NCBI GenBank assembly: GCA_949372875.1
Contig: CASIAW010000004.1
Coordinates: 124,001 to 188,000 of the forward strand
DNA: 64,000 bases
From: Candidatus Poseidoniaceae archaeon
Lineage (GTDB): Archaea; Thermoplasmatota; Poseidoniia; Poseidoniales; Poseidoniaceae
Direction of reading: 5' to 3'
Part shown: one piece after another, positions 1 to 7,787 of the stretch
Position numbering within the stretch: the first letter of the stretch is position 1
Layout of the letters: each line of letters starts with the position of its first letter
Position numbers and translations under genes: made by a program
Notes under the pieces: generated by a model
Databases searched by the model: none
The model's input: the letters and a program-made list of their open reading frames with translations, nothing else
Told to the model about the DNA's origin: nothing

Positions 1-567
1 AGCGGTTGAGCCACCGTGCTTTTTGACACCGTAATCTGGGTGATCAACATCTTTAGCAAACAAGACCAAGATTTTCGCTTGAACGCCGTTTGTCACCCAC
101 ATTTTCTCGCCATTGAGGATGTAATGCTTGCCGTCATCGGATAGTTTTGCTTTGCAAATCATAGCTGCTGCATCGGTTCCTGCACCTGCTTCGGAAAGAG
201 AATAAGCTCCGACTTCGCCTGCTGCAAGTCGTGTGAGGTACTGTTCTTTTTGCGACTCATTGCCATGAAGTGCGATTGTTTTGGCACACAATCCAACGTG
301 AACACAATACATGACAGCGAACGAAGGGTCAACACGGGCTAATTCTTCAACAATGATAGATTCTGAAACATCATCGACGGGCGAGCCGCCGTATTTTTCA
401 GGAATCGTTACGCCTTGAAGGCCATATTCAATGAATTGTTCCCATTCCTCGGAGGGAGCAATCTGATTTTCGTCTCGATGCTCAATTGTTGGCGTCAAGA
501 CGCTTTCTGCGAAATCACGGACAAGTTCTCGAATCATTTGCTGTTCATCGGTTTCTGCATAATCCAT
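1..567 (-). CDS. Acyl-CoA dehydrogenase, N-terminal part (runs off the window)
   Basis: FAD-dependent oxidation of an acyl-CoA to the 2-enoyl-CoA, as in fatty acid or branched-chain amino acid breakdown. Only the first 189 residues are present; the gene continues past base 1. The all-helical N-terminal domain is followed by the family signature AYSLSEAGAGTD at residues 121-132 and by the start of the middle beta domain (GEKMWVTNG, residues 153-161). The catalytic glutamate and C-terminal helical domain lie outside the window, so the substrate class cannot be judged. The ATG at 565-567 is the natural start because it gives a normal family N-terminus. The gene is divergent from the GcvH-like gene, with about 120 bases between them. 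The family assignment is secure. Confidence 0.93.
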   Translation of the reverse strand, partial: MDYAETDEQQMIRELVRDFAESVLTPTIEHRDENQIAPSEEWEQFIEYGLQGVTIPEKYGGSPVDDVSESIIVEELARVDPSFAVMYCVHVGLCAKTIALHGNESQKEQYLTRLAAGEVGAYSLSEAGAGTDAAAMICKAKLSDDGKHYILNGEKMWVTNGVQAKILVLFAKDVDHPDYGVKKHGGSTA

Positions 568-688
568 AGGCGACCAAAGGGGCCTAAAACGCCGACTCAC
601 TTAACCCGTTTGTCGTTTTTGGTTGAAGGTCGATTATGCCTCAATTTGATATACAATGGTGTTTGGGGCGGACTAAGGGAGTCAAACC
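568..688. promoter_or_regulatory. Divergent intergenic region, acyl-CoA dehydrogenase / gcvH-like
   Basis: A 121-base spacer between two divergent genes must hold both promoters. On the plus strand an AT-rich stretch reading TTTGATATACAATG (about 645-658) resembles an archaeal TATA element about 35-40 bases ahead of the ATG at 689. No clear repeat or hairpin was seen. The promoter reading is by eye only. Confidence 0.35.
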
Positions 689-1090
689 ATGGACGAAGAA
701 GTGGTAGAATTCAGCGTAGCCCATAACAGAAAATATTCTCGAGACCACTTGTGGTATCAAGAGAAGGATGAGAGATTAATGATAGGTGTTAGTGAATACC
801 TTGCCGTTGAAATCGGTGAAGTACTGCGCGTTATCCTCCCTCAAGCAGAATATGAAATTGATGAAGGGAGAGACATGTTCTCGATTTGGACAGCTGAAGA
901 AAAGGTTGCCTTCCCTTCACAGTATTCAGGTCTCATCGCAGAAGTCAACGGTGAAGTCGAGATTAATCCTGACTTGGTCAATGATTCCGCATACGACCAC
1001 GGATGGATTATCATCATCGAACCTCACGAAATGGATCTCGAAAACCTCCTCGACCCCGATGAGTATGTCGATTTCCTTGCTGAACTTTGA
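689..1090 (+). CDS. gcvH: Glycine cleavage H-like (lipoyl-domain) protein, lipoyl lysine displaced
   Basis: Belongs to the GcvH family, which carries methylamine on a lipoyl-lysine between the P, T and L proteins of glycine cleavage. The fold is recognisable along its 133 residues: HLWYQEKDERLMIGVSEY near the start, then SGLIAEVNGEVEINPDLVN and DHGWIIIIEP. The lipoylation hairpin is odd. When the GD(S)F and VSG landmarks are aligned without gaps, the usual ESVKA lysine position is a glutamate (WTAEEKVAF). The only nearby lysine sits two residues further on. So it may be lipoylated at a shifted lysine, or it may be a non-lipoylated relative. No gcvT or gcvP is nearby. The family call is firm; catalytic competence is uncertain. 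Confidence 0.8.
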   Translation: MDEEVVEFSVAHNRKYSRDHLWYQEKDERLMIGVSEYLAVEIGEVLRVILPQAEYEIDEGRDMFSIWTAEEKVAFPSQYSGLIAEVNGEVEINPDLVNDSAYDHGWIIIIEPHEMDLENLLDPDEYVDFLAEL

Positions 1091-1126
1091 GTAAAGGTCA
1101 TACTCCGCCACTCTTGGCCCTTTGCT

Positions 1127-1705
1127 ATGACAGATGCTCTGCATCGGCTTCGTGAGAGCCTACGTAATGCCCCCGTTATTTGGAAAGGCGATTATCCCTA
1201 TTTTATTCACCCCATCACCGATGGGGTTCCACGTCTTGATCCATTGGTATTGAAAGCCGTTACCGATTTGTGTGAAACGGCGATTAAATGGGACGATATC
1301 GACCTCATATTGGGTATTGAAGCAATGGGCTTACCCCTCACTGCACCTCTCAGTATCCGAGTCGGAATCCCGCTCATAGTAGCCCGTAAGCGGCCGTATG
1401 GGCTTGAAGGCGAAGTTATCATTGGGCAAGAGACGGGTTATTCAAAGGGAGAAATGTATCTCAATGACCTCAAGCCGGGTGAAAAAGTCGTTATCGTCGA
1501 TGATGTACTTTCAACAGGTGGAACGCTCAAAGCCGTTCTTGAAGGTGTTCGCAGGACGGGGGCAGAAGTCACACACATCATTGCAGTGGTTGAAAAAGGC
1601 CCTGGATTGGTTCAACTGCAAGCCGAATATCCTGAAGTGATTATTGAATCTCTCGTCCGCTTAGAAATGGATGGAGATCGCATCATTTTGCTCGATGAAG
1701 ACTAA
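1127..1705 (+). CDS. hpt: Purine phosphoribosyltransferase (archaeal Hpt/APRT type)
   Basis: Salvages hypoxanthine/guanine or adenine by transfer to PRPP, in the cytoplasm. The 192-residue protein has the type I PRTase fold. The PRPP-binding loop VVIVDDVLSTGGT is at residues 121-133, and the upstream DLILGIEAMGLPLTAPLS segment matches archaeal hypoxanthine phosphoribosyltransferases, which are APRT-like in sequence. The ATG at 1127 gives a full-length N-terminus. It follows the GcvH-like gene on the same strand after 36 bases and precedes Dph2, without an obvious functional link. Substrate choice (hypoxanthine versus adenine) cannot be settled from sequence by eye. Confidence 0.88.
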   Translation: MTDALHRLRESLRNAPVIWKGDYPYFIHPITDGVPRLDPLVLKAVTDLCETAIKWDDIDLILGIEAMGLPLTAPLSIRVGIPLIVARKRPYGLEGEVIIGQETGYSKGEMYLNDLKPGEKVVIVDDVLSTGGTLKAVLEGVRRTGAEVTHIIAVVEKGPGLVQLQAEYPEVIIESLVRLEMDGDRIILLDED

Positions 1706-1764
1706 CTTCGTGCAAAGGGTGGATTGATGAAGGGTGGGCGTGCCCCCTTGGCTTGGGGACTGCT

Positions 1765-2874
1765 ATGGACTTAGATCGTCACGACTTCCAACTTACCGAG
1801 TTGATGGAGCGAATTCAAGCCAATGACAACCGCTTAGTGGCCCTTCAAGTCCCTGAGGGATTGAAGATGCAAGCCCTTGAGATGATGGACACTATTGAAA
1901 CTGAAACAAGTGCAAAAGTGATTTTGGCTGCAGACCCGTGCTATGGAGCGTGTGATTTAGTTCACGACAAAATGGGAATGATGGGTGTCGAATTAGTTGC
2001 TCACATGGGTCATTCGCAGATGAACATCGATTCTGGTATGCCAACACAATTCATCGATGTCACTTATGATGGTGACCCTGAACTCAAACCAATTCTTCCT
2101 TTCCTCGAAAGACATCGAGCCATGGCTCGTCAAAGATTGGAGAACCAACCGGCTGCTGAAGACCTTTCAGAAGAGGAAGCGCAAGACCGTTTCATGGATG
2201 CAGTCGGTCGTCTTGCCCCTTTAACAGGTACCAAACTCGGTTTGGTTGGTTCAATCCAACACCTGCATCTTCTCCCTGAATTCCATGACCGCCTCGAAGA
2301 GGCAGGCTATGAAGTTGAGATTCCAATCGGTGGTGCTCGCCTCTCCTTCCCTGGTCAAGTCCTTGGATGCAATTACTCAGGTGATGACGATTCGATTGGT
2401 CATTATCTGTTCCTTGGCTCTGGTGACTTCCATCCAATTGGCTTGGTGCTTCACACAGGCAAACCTCTGGCTATGCTTGACCCATACACAGGTGATGCAA
2501 AGGAAATGTCGCTTGAACGAATTGAGCGAATCCTACGCCAGCGGTTTGGATTGATTATGGCATGTGGTGAAGCAGAACGCTTTGGAATCCTCATTGGAGA
2601 GAAGCCGGGTCAGATGCGTCGCAGTCTCGCATTAAGGATGAAGAGAATACTCGAAAAGCACGGTAAGAAAGGTTACCTGTTAGCATTGGAGCACGTTGGT
2701 CCTGAGTTGATTGATTTCTATCCAGTCGATGCTTTTGTCAACACGGCATGCCCTCGTATTGCCATTGATGATGCTGTTCGATACCAGAAGCCACTCATCA
2801 CACCGTTCGAGCTTGAAGTCGCTCTAGGCGAAAAGAAATGGGAAACTGGATATCAATTTGATGAAATCCCTTGA
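1765..2874 (+). CDS. dph2: Diphthamide biosynthesis protein Dph2
   Basis: Catalyses the first step of diphthamide synthesis on the elongation factor aEF2 histidine, using a [4Fe-4S] cluster to make a 3-amino-3-carboxypropyl radical from SAM. Counted from the ATG at 1765, the three cluster cysteines are visible at residue 59 (DPCYGAC), 202 (GQVLGCNYSG) and 329 (NTACPRIAIDD). An in-frame TTG at 1753 is a less likely start. Compared with the family as I recall it, the spacing between the first two cysteines is about 40 residues longer, owing to an acidic insert near residues 112-152. The archaeal enzyme works as a homodimer. The assignment is strong. Confidence 0.94.
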   Translation: MDLDRHDFQLTELMERIQANDNRLVALQVPEGLKMQALEMMDTIETETSAKVILAADPCYGACDLVHDKMGMMGVELVAHMGHSQMNIDSGMPTQFIDVTYDGDPELKPILPFLERHRAMARQRLENQPAAEDLSEEEAQDRFMDAVGRLAPLTGTKLGLVGSIQHLHLLPEFHDRLEEAGYEVEIPIGGARLSFPGQVLGCNYSGDDDSIGHYLFLGSGDFHPIGLVLHTGKPLAMLDPYTGDAKEMSLERIERILRQRFGLIMACGEAERFGILIGEKPGQMRRSLALRMKRILEKHGKKGYLLALEHVGPELIDFYPVDAFVNTACPRIAIDDAVRYQKPLITPFELEVALGEKKWETGYQFDEIP

Positions 2875-2926
2875 GTTCACGTACTTTTCATTACAAGTAG
2901 CGCTTTTTTGACCCAGATGAAACCGT

Positions 2927-4162
2927 ATGTTCAATAACGGTTGGCGTAAGCCTTCCGATGTTATGAGTAACTATCTCGACCGAATTGGCGCCGGCTGGGT
3001 TCTCGCAAATCCTGAAGTGTTTAATTTTGATTATATTCCAGCGGAACTCGTTGGACGCAGCGATGTTCAAAATGAATTGGCCGCTAAATTTGCGACCCTC
3101 CATTCAGCGGAAGGCTCCGGTCGCGTGGTCATTACGGGGCCTGTCGGCTGCGGTAAAACGGTTCTTGCACGAACCTTCTGCCGTGATATTCAACGCCATT
3201 TAGCCAATAAGCGAAACATCCGCTCGGTCCATGTCAACTGCCGGAATGCCTCAACAAGTATGCGAGTTGTCCAACGAATCTTGCATGAACTTGCACCAGG
3301 GCATCCAGATCGTGGTCTTTCGATGGGTGAACTGTTGATGAGCCTGCGAAGGATTCTGCGAAAGGAAACATCGCACATGATTGTCGTTCTTGATGAAGTG
3401 GACCACATGCTGCGTCGCTCGGGCGATGATTTACTTTACCAGTTGCTCCGAATTGATGAAGATCAAAGCGGGAAAGGAACACTGTCCCTCATCCTCATCA
3501 GCCAAGAACAGGTTCTGGACGTTCTCGAGACAGCCGTTATATCTCGCATGGGGAGCACAAACCACCTCAGAATCCAACCTTACTCAAGTGATGGATTGGA
3601 AGCGATTGCCACACAACGCGCCATCGATGGTTTGGTTCCAGGAACATGGTCCCCAGAAATCATTCGTCTCCTCGCGGAAAAAGCTGCTCCAACTGGGGAT
3701 GCTCGCCGAGTTATTGAGTTACTCAATGCGGCTGTCGAGCGATGTGAGTTCCGGCAAGATGACCACAGCGAACGGCGGCTTACGGTGGAAGATATTCACC
3801 TCCCGCTGGAAAATTCACCAACCACGCTGGGAAGTAACCTCGAACACATCGATGACCTCAATTCAAACGCGATGTTAGTGCTGCTTTCTTTGTGCCGTCG
3901 GTTGACAAAACAAGAGTCGATGACAACGGGTGATGTTGAACAACTTTACGCGGTTGTATGTGAAGAGTATGAGCAGAAAATGAAGAGCCATACCACGGTT
4001 TGGAAATATCTGAAAGAATTTGAAGAGCGCCAAATCATCACATCTCGAGTCGCCACAATTACCGGTGGTCGAGGAAGAACAACGCATCTAAGCATGCCAC
4101 ATTACCTTCCAAAAGACCTTTCAAGTCGGCTCGAAATGTTGCTGAAAAAGAAGTTTCGCTGA
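2927..4162 (+). CDS. orc1: Orc1/Cdc6-type replication initiator
   Basis: AAA+ ATPase that binds archaeal replication origins and helps load MCM. Walker A is GPVGCGKT (residues 71-78), Walker B is LDEVD (155-159), sensor and lid regions follow, and the C-terminal winged helix lies around residues 305-400 (VWKYLKEFEERQIITSR). The length of 411 residues is normal. The ATG at 2927 is 52 bases after dph2; an internal ATG at 2963 (MSNYLDRI) is also possible. Archaeal origins often lie next to orc1 genes. Here both flanks are short (52 and 25 bases or more) and I saw no origin recognition box, so the origin is probably elsewhere. Confidence 0.93.
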   Translation: MFNNGWRKPSDVMSNYLDRIGAGWVLANPEVFNFDYIPAELVGRSDVQNELAAKFATLHSAEGSGRVVITGPVGCGKTVLARTFCRDIQRHLANKRNIRSVHVNCRNASTSMRVVQRILHELAPGHPDRGLSMGELLMSLRRILRKETSHMIVVLDEVDHMLRRSGDDLLYQLLRIDEDQSGKGTLSLILISQEQVLDVLETAVISRMGSTNHLRIQPYSSDGLEAIATQRAIDGLVPGTWSPEIIRLLAEKAAPTGDARRVIELLNAAVERCEFRQDDHSERRLTVEDIHLPLENSPTTLGSNLEHIDDLNSNAMLVLLSLCRRLTKQESMTTGDVEQLYAVVCEEYEQKMKSHTTVWKYLKEFEERQIITSRVATITGGRGRTTHLSMPHYLPKDLSSRLEMLLKKKFR

Positions 4163-4238
4163 CTGATTTTCCGTTGGAGAACAAACGGTGGGGCTAAATA
4201 GACGACGATGGTCGGAAGGTCGTTCTAGAAGTGATATT

Positions 4239-4730
4239 ATGGCTGTTGGACAACAAGGAGAATTCGTCGCTGTAGTGAATGATACCGACCCGAAAAACGG
4301 CGGTAAGTCTTATTCACTCAAAATTAGTGGAAATAATCATGCTCAATTATTGGGTAAGAAAATCGGAGATACCGTCGATGGAATCTTTGTCGGAGAAGGT
4401 GAACAAACACTCTCCGGATTCAAACTCCAAATCACCGGTGGCTCTGACAAGACAGGAACACCTCTTCGTCGAGACCTTGAAGGCGGCCGCCGACAAGCCA
4501 TTCTCGTAACACGTTCAACTGGATTCAAAGGCCACAGTCTTGTCTTCAAGAACAAAGGCGGAGAAAAGAAGCGTTTCCGTTACAAGCCAGATGGTCTACG
4601 AAAGCGACGTTTCTTCCGTGGTAACACCATCAGTCAAGACACACGTCAAATCAATCTCAAAGTCATCGAAGCAGGCAAGAAGTCTCTCGGCGACCTCCTT
4701 TCAGCAGGAAGCGAGGAAGCATCGGAGTGA
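4239..4730 (+). CDS. rps6e: Ribosomal protein S6e
   Basis: Small-subunit ribosomal protein specific to archaea and eukaryotes. GGKSYSLKISG near the start, DTVDGIFVGEGEQTLSGFKL and a basic segment around KKRFRYKPDGLRKRRFFRGN are typical. The ATG at 4239 gives MAVGQQGEF, which fits the family N-terminus. An in-frame GTG at 4188 would add 17 poorly conserved basic residues and is rejected as start. S6e followed by aIF2-gamma and a PIN protein is a gene order common to many archaea, and here the three lie on one strand with short gaps, consistent with a translation operon. The tail (about 20 residues, EEASE) is acidic. Confidence 0.94.
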   Translation: MAVGQQGEFVAVVNDTDPKNGGKSYSLKISGNNHAQLLGKKIGDTVDGIFVGEGEQTLSGFKLQITGGSDKTGTPLRRDLEGGRRQAILVTRSTGFKGHSLVFKNKGGEKKRFRYKPDGLRKRRFFRGNTISQDTRQINLKVIEAGKKSLGDLLSAGSEEASE

Positions 4731-4768
4731 ATCCCGAGAGGGTTTTCGTAGTAAGGGAGTGAGGAAGC

Positions 4769-6007
4769 ATGGCACGAAAGCTTCCCGCACAACCTGAAAT
4801 CAACATTGGACTGGTTGGTCACGTCGACCACGGTAAAACAACGCTAACACAAGCTCTTTCCGGAGTTTGGACTGATACGCATTCTGAAGAACGAAAGCGT
4901 GGTATCTCAATTAAACTCGGTTATGCAGACACTGCTTTCTACAAGACAAAGAAAGGCCAGTACTACGCTACTGGGCGCCATCCTGATGGGAAAGATGACG
5001 ACCCTAAGGAACTCGAAAGGGTCATTTCATTTGTCGACGCTCCTGGGCACGAGACATTGATGGCGATTATGATTACAGGCGCATCTATTATGGACGGAGC
5101 CATGCTTATGGTCGCTGCAAATGAGACCTGCCCTCAACCTCAAACTCGTGAACATCTCATGGCACTGGAAATTGCAGGGATTGATAACATCGTGATTGTT
5201 CAAAACAAAATCGATTTGGTAACAAAAGAACGCGCACTTGAATCTCATGCTGAAATCAAAGCCTTCCTCAAAGGAACTATTGCGGGCGATGCACCTATCA
5301 TTCCAGTCTCAGCACATCACGATGTTAATTTAGATATCCTCATCGATGCTATTGAGAAGACAATACCCACTCCAGACCGTTCAAAAGACAAGCGTTCCAT
5401 TATGCACGTTGCTCGTTCTTTTGACATCAACCGCCCAGGCACTCGTCCTACCAAATTGCGTGGAGGCGTTATTGGTGGCAGCATCATCGAAGGAAACTTC
5501 GACATTGGTGATGAAATTATTATTGGGCCTGGAAGGAAAATTGAAAAGGGTTCAAAGTCAATATGGGAGCCTATTGAAGCAACTGTTAGCAGTATGAAAG
5601 GCGGTGGCCTGGATCTTGAATCAATGCATTCTGGCGGATTGTGCGGGATGGCAACAAGGCTTGACCCGTCAATCACAACCGCGGACAATCTCTCCGGCCA
5701 AGTCGTCGCTCGAAAAGGCGATTTGCCAGAAGTCCGACATTCAGTTGCTGTTGAAGTCAAACTGATGGATAACATGGTTGCCGGTGAAGGGGAAGAACCT
5801 GAGAAAATTTATCCTTTGCGAAATAATGAGATGCTGATGATCAATGTGGCTACCGCAACTTCTGTCGGTGTGACTAAGAACTCAGAAAAAGGCAAAGCGA
5901 CACTGGATTTACGATTGCCAATTTGTGCAGATACGGGACAACGTGTCTCTCTATCACGACGAGTCGGTTCCCGATGGCGTCTCATTGGCTACGGCACAAT
6001 TCAGTGA
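4769..6007 (+). CDS. eif2g: Translation initiation factor aIF2 subunit gamma, zinc-knuckle cysteines absent
   Basis: GTPase core of the initiation factor that brings Met-tRNAi to the ribosome. G1 is GHVDHGKT (residues 17-24), G3 DAPGH (90-94) and G4 NKID (146-149). Beta-barrel domains II and III fill the rest of a normal 412-residue length. In most archaeal and eukaryotic homologues a four-cysteine zinc knuckle sits between the switch I region and G3. Here that stretch (LGYADTAFYKTKKGQYYATG and onward, about residues 50-87) has no cysteine. The knuckle is replaced by a charged loop rich in D and K. The rest of the protein looks fully functional. The ATG at 4769 directly precedes ARKLPAQPEINIG. 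Confidence 0.95.
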   Translation: MARKLPAQPEINIGLVGHVDHGKTTLTQALSGVWTDTHSEERKRGISIKLGYADTAFYKTKKGQYYATGRHPDGKDDDPKELERVISFVDAPGHETLMAIMITGASIMDGAMLMVAANETCPQPQTREHLMALEIAGIDNIVIVQNKIDLVTKERALESHAEIKAFLKGTIAGDAPIIPVSAHHDVNLDILIDAIEKTIPTPDRSKDKRSIMHVARSFDINRPGTRPTKLRGGVIGGSIIEGNFDIGDEIIIGPGRKIEKGSKSIWEPIEATVSSMKGGGLDLESMHSGGLCGMATRLDPSITTADNLSGQVVARKGDLPEVRHSVAVEVKLMDNMVAGEGEEPEKIYPLRNNEMLMINVATATSVGVTKNSEKGKATLDLRLPICADTGQRVSLSRRVGSRWRLIGYGTIQ

Positions 6008-6034
6008 ACATCGAGCCATTGAAGGTGATGTGAA

Positions 6035-6418
6035 GTGCAACAGATTTTGATTGATGCCTGTGGATGGGTTGCAATCATTGATTCAGGGATGAACATCGAT
6101 TCCGAACTTCTTCGCGTCTTTGGGCCAGCTCAAATACTGCTCTTAGACAGCGTTCGTCAAGAATTAGAGAGCGTGAATGCCGGACGACCACGAAGTAAGA
6201 ATTTGCTGCTTTCTTTACTTGAGCAAAAATCCCAGACCATCGAAGCACTTACTCTCGAATCATCTCACCCTGATGACCAATTGTTTGACCTCGCCGTTGA
6301 ACTCTCAATCCCGGTACTCACCGTGGATGTTGAATTGAAACGCCGGTTGTATGAACAAGGGTTGCCAATACTTGAAGTGACTAAAAATCAGCGTCTTGAA
6401 CTCGTTGATTCTCTATAG
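6035..6418 (+). CDS. PIN-domain protein (archaeal Fcf1/VapC9-like)
   Basis: Small putative endoribonuclease of 127 residues. A PIN fold is suggested by ILIDACGW at the N-terminus (first acidic site), LLLDSVRQELES (second acidic residue), HPDDQLFDLAVE (third) and LTVDVELKRRLYEQG near the end (fourth). The position after S6e and aIF2-gamma matches the archaeal relatives of Fcf1/Utp24, an rRNA-processing nuclease in eukaryotes. A role in rRNA processing is therefore an inference from context. Start is GTG at 6035, 27 bases after the aIF2-gamma stop. No antitoxin-like gene is next to it, which argues against a toxin role. Confidence 0.8.
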   Translation: MQQILIDACGWVAIIDSGMNIDSELLRVFGPAQILLLDSVRQELESVNAGRPRSKNLLLSLLEQKSQTIEALTLESSHPDDQLFDLAVELSIPVLTVDVELKRRLYEQGLPILEVTKNQRLELVDSL

Positions 6419-6441
6419 ATAGATTTACTCAATCGTTTCAC

Positions 6442-6741
6442 TCAAGGAAGTGTGAACAAAACATCGTCTCCATGACCATCAAGGAGACCTATTTTTACCC
6501 CAGCATCAATCCATGCATGTGCATAATTGATAGCCCCAAAGGCTCGCACATGATCTCCTATGGAGAGGAAGTGTGCAGCATCAGATGCATAATCGTCAGC
6601 CATTCGCATCATGGTGGCTAAGTGACTGGCTTGCACGCTTCCTTCTTCGACCAGTGGAGTGGCTTTTTCACGGGCTCGGCGGGTTATGTCGAGGTATTTT
6701 TCAACCCGTTCCCGTGTGACATGCTCTGCTTCCTCGCTCAC
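6442..6741 (-). CDS. DUF357 family protein
   Basis: A 99-residue, all-helical protein of the archaeal DUF357 family. The family core is visible as YASDAAHFLSIGDHVRAFGA followed by INYAHAWIDAGVKIGLLDG, a helical hairpin in which a small globular unit is predicted. No catalytic residues are evident and the function of the family is unknown. It is the last gene of a three-gene minus-strand operon. Its start codon overlaps the end of the beta-propeller gene by 4 bases, so the two are probably translationally coupled. It converges on the PIN gene. Confidence 0.82.
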   Translation of the reverse strand: MSEEAEHVTRERVEKYLDITRRAREKATPLVEEGSVQASHLATMMRMADDYASDAAHFLSIGDHVRAFGAINYAHAWIDAGVKIGLLDGHGDDVLFTLP

Positions 6742-7787
6742 TCGCCACCCTCCTTTTGACGCTTTAACAGGCGACGCACGTCTTCTGTACGGCCTAAGGC
6801 ACCATAGAGTTCAACCGCTCTTGACAGACGGCCTTCGTCTTCAGCAGTCTGGGCTCGAACGAACAATGCCTTACGCTCTTCCCAGTTCTTAGCCAAAGCG
6901 GCTTCTGCAATGGCTTGGTAACGCCCTTGGCGTTCAGCTTGTGCCAGATGAGGTGCAGACCAACGACGGACTAAACCTTCACGTGTTGCTGTCACCATGG
7001 TATCTGGCGTCAATCCAATCAGTATGTCTCCGAGGTTCATTGATTCGCCCAAAAGCATCGGTGTTTCGTTTTCGGCATGGGAAGAAAGGTGATGCAGGTG
7101 TCCTTCGATACCCAATACCCACCAACCGTCTGCACTTCGAACACCTTCCATCGGCTCAAGAGATTCATATTCGATTCGTTCTAAAGAATCCCAACCAAAT
7201 GGATGTGGGACGCCCTCCCAAATGCCTCCATCACTGGACTGCATCAGGATTCTGCCATTCATCAGAGGCGTCACCCAACTCCAAATTCTATCTTCTAAGA
7301 CTCGCTTCTGGTCGTTTTGAGCAAGACGTGCACACCAAAGTCTGCCATCTGCATCTTGCCACATCATGTGTTCACGGTCAAGCCATCCAAGCAAACGTCG
7401 GACTTTTCCGCTGTCGAGCCGCCGAAGGCCTGTTCCTTCGTGTGTAAACAAGTGAAGGTGCCCTTGGCGCCCAGAGAGTATCCAACCGCCTCCAGGGCGT
7501 GCGAGAATCTCTGTAAAGCCGCCTTGAGTTGAACGACCTTCATGAAGCATAGAACCATCAGAGGTCGAAAGAACATAGAAACCGTGTGCAGCAAGGATGC
7601 CTAAAACGCCGTTATTGGCTTGGGCACAATGGGCTTTGAACGGTAATTCAACTTTCCAACGGATACTTCCGTCAGCTTCGATCATGAGTAAATCCAGGCC
7701 GCTGCTTACGACCATGCCACCTTCAACTGGTGCCAGAGCAGCAATACGGCGAGGAGCCTGCCAAGACCAAGTAATCGACCACGACAT
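6738..7787 (-). CDS. Beta-propeller (WD40/PQQ-like) protein with helical tail
   Basis: Not recognised at family level. The 349 residues show repeating strands with small and hydrophobic residues followed by W or D (for example GGMVVSSGLDLLMIEADGSI, GGGWILSGRQGHLHLFTHEG, ADGWWVLGIEGHLHHLSSHA), which suggests about six to seven propeller blades. The last 75 residues are helical and basic (EALAKNWEERKALFVRAQ, VELYGALGRTEDVRRLLKRQ), a TPR-like pattern often used for protein contacts. There is no signal peptide, so it should be cytoplasmic. The start ATG shares one base with the stop of the upstream AAA-like gene (TGATG), and the end overlaps the DUF357 gene by 4 bases. The three probably form one complex. 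Confidence 0.72.
   Translation of the reverse strand: MSWSITWSWQAPRRIAALAPVEGGMVVSSGLDLLMIEADGSIRWKVELPFKAHCAQANNGVLGILAAHGFYVLSTSDGSMLHEGRSTQGGFTEILARPGGGWILSGRQGHLHLFTHEGTGLRRLDSGKVRRLLGWLDREHMMWQDADGRLWCARLAQNDQKRVLEDRIWSWVTPLMNGRILMQSSDGGIWEGVPHPFGWDSLERIEYESLEPMEGVRSADGWWVLGIEGHLHHLSSHAENETPMLLGESMNLGDILIGLTPDTMVTATREGLVRRWSAPHLAQAERQGRYQAIAEAALAKNWEERKALFVRAQTAEDEGRLSRAVELYGALGRTEDVRRLLKRQKEGGE

Noticed and set aside
2875-2926. Possible replication origin next to orc1
   Set aside because: The spacer is only 52 bases and has no origin recognition box or AT-rich unwinding region that I can see.
6035-6418. PIN protein as VapC toxin
   Set aside because: No VapB-like antitoxin is adjacent, and the S6e/aIF2-gamma context matches a conserved housekeeping order.
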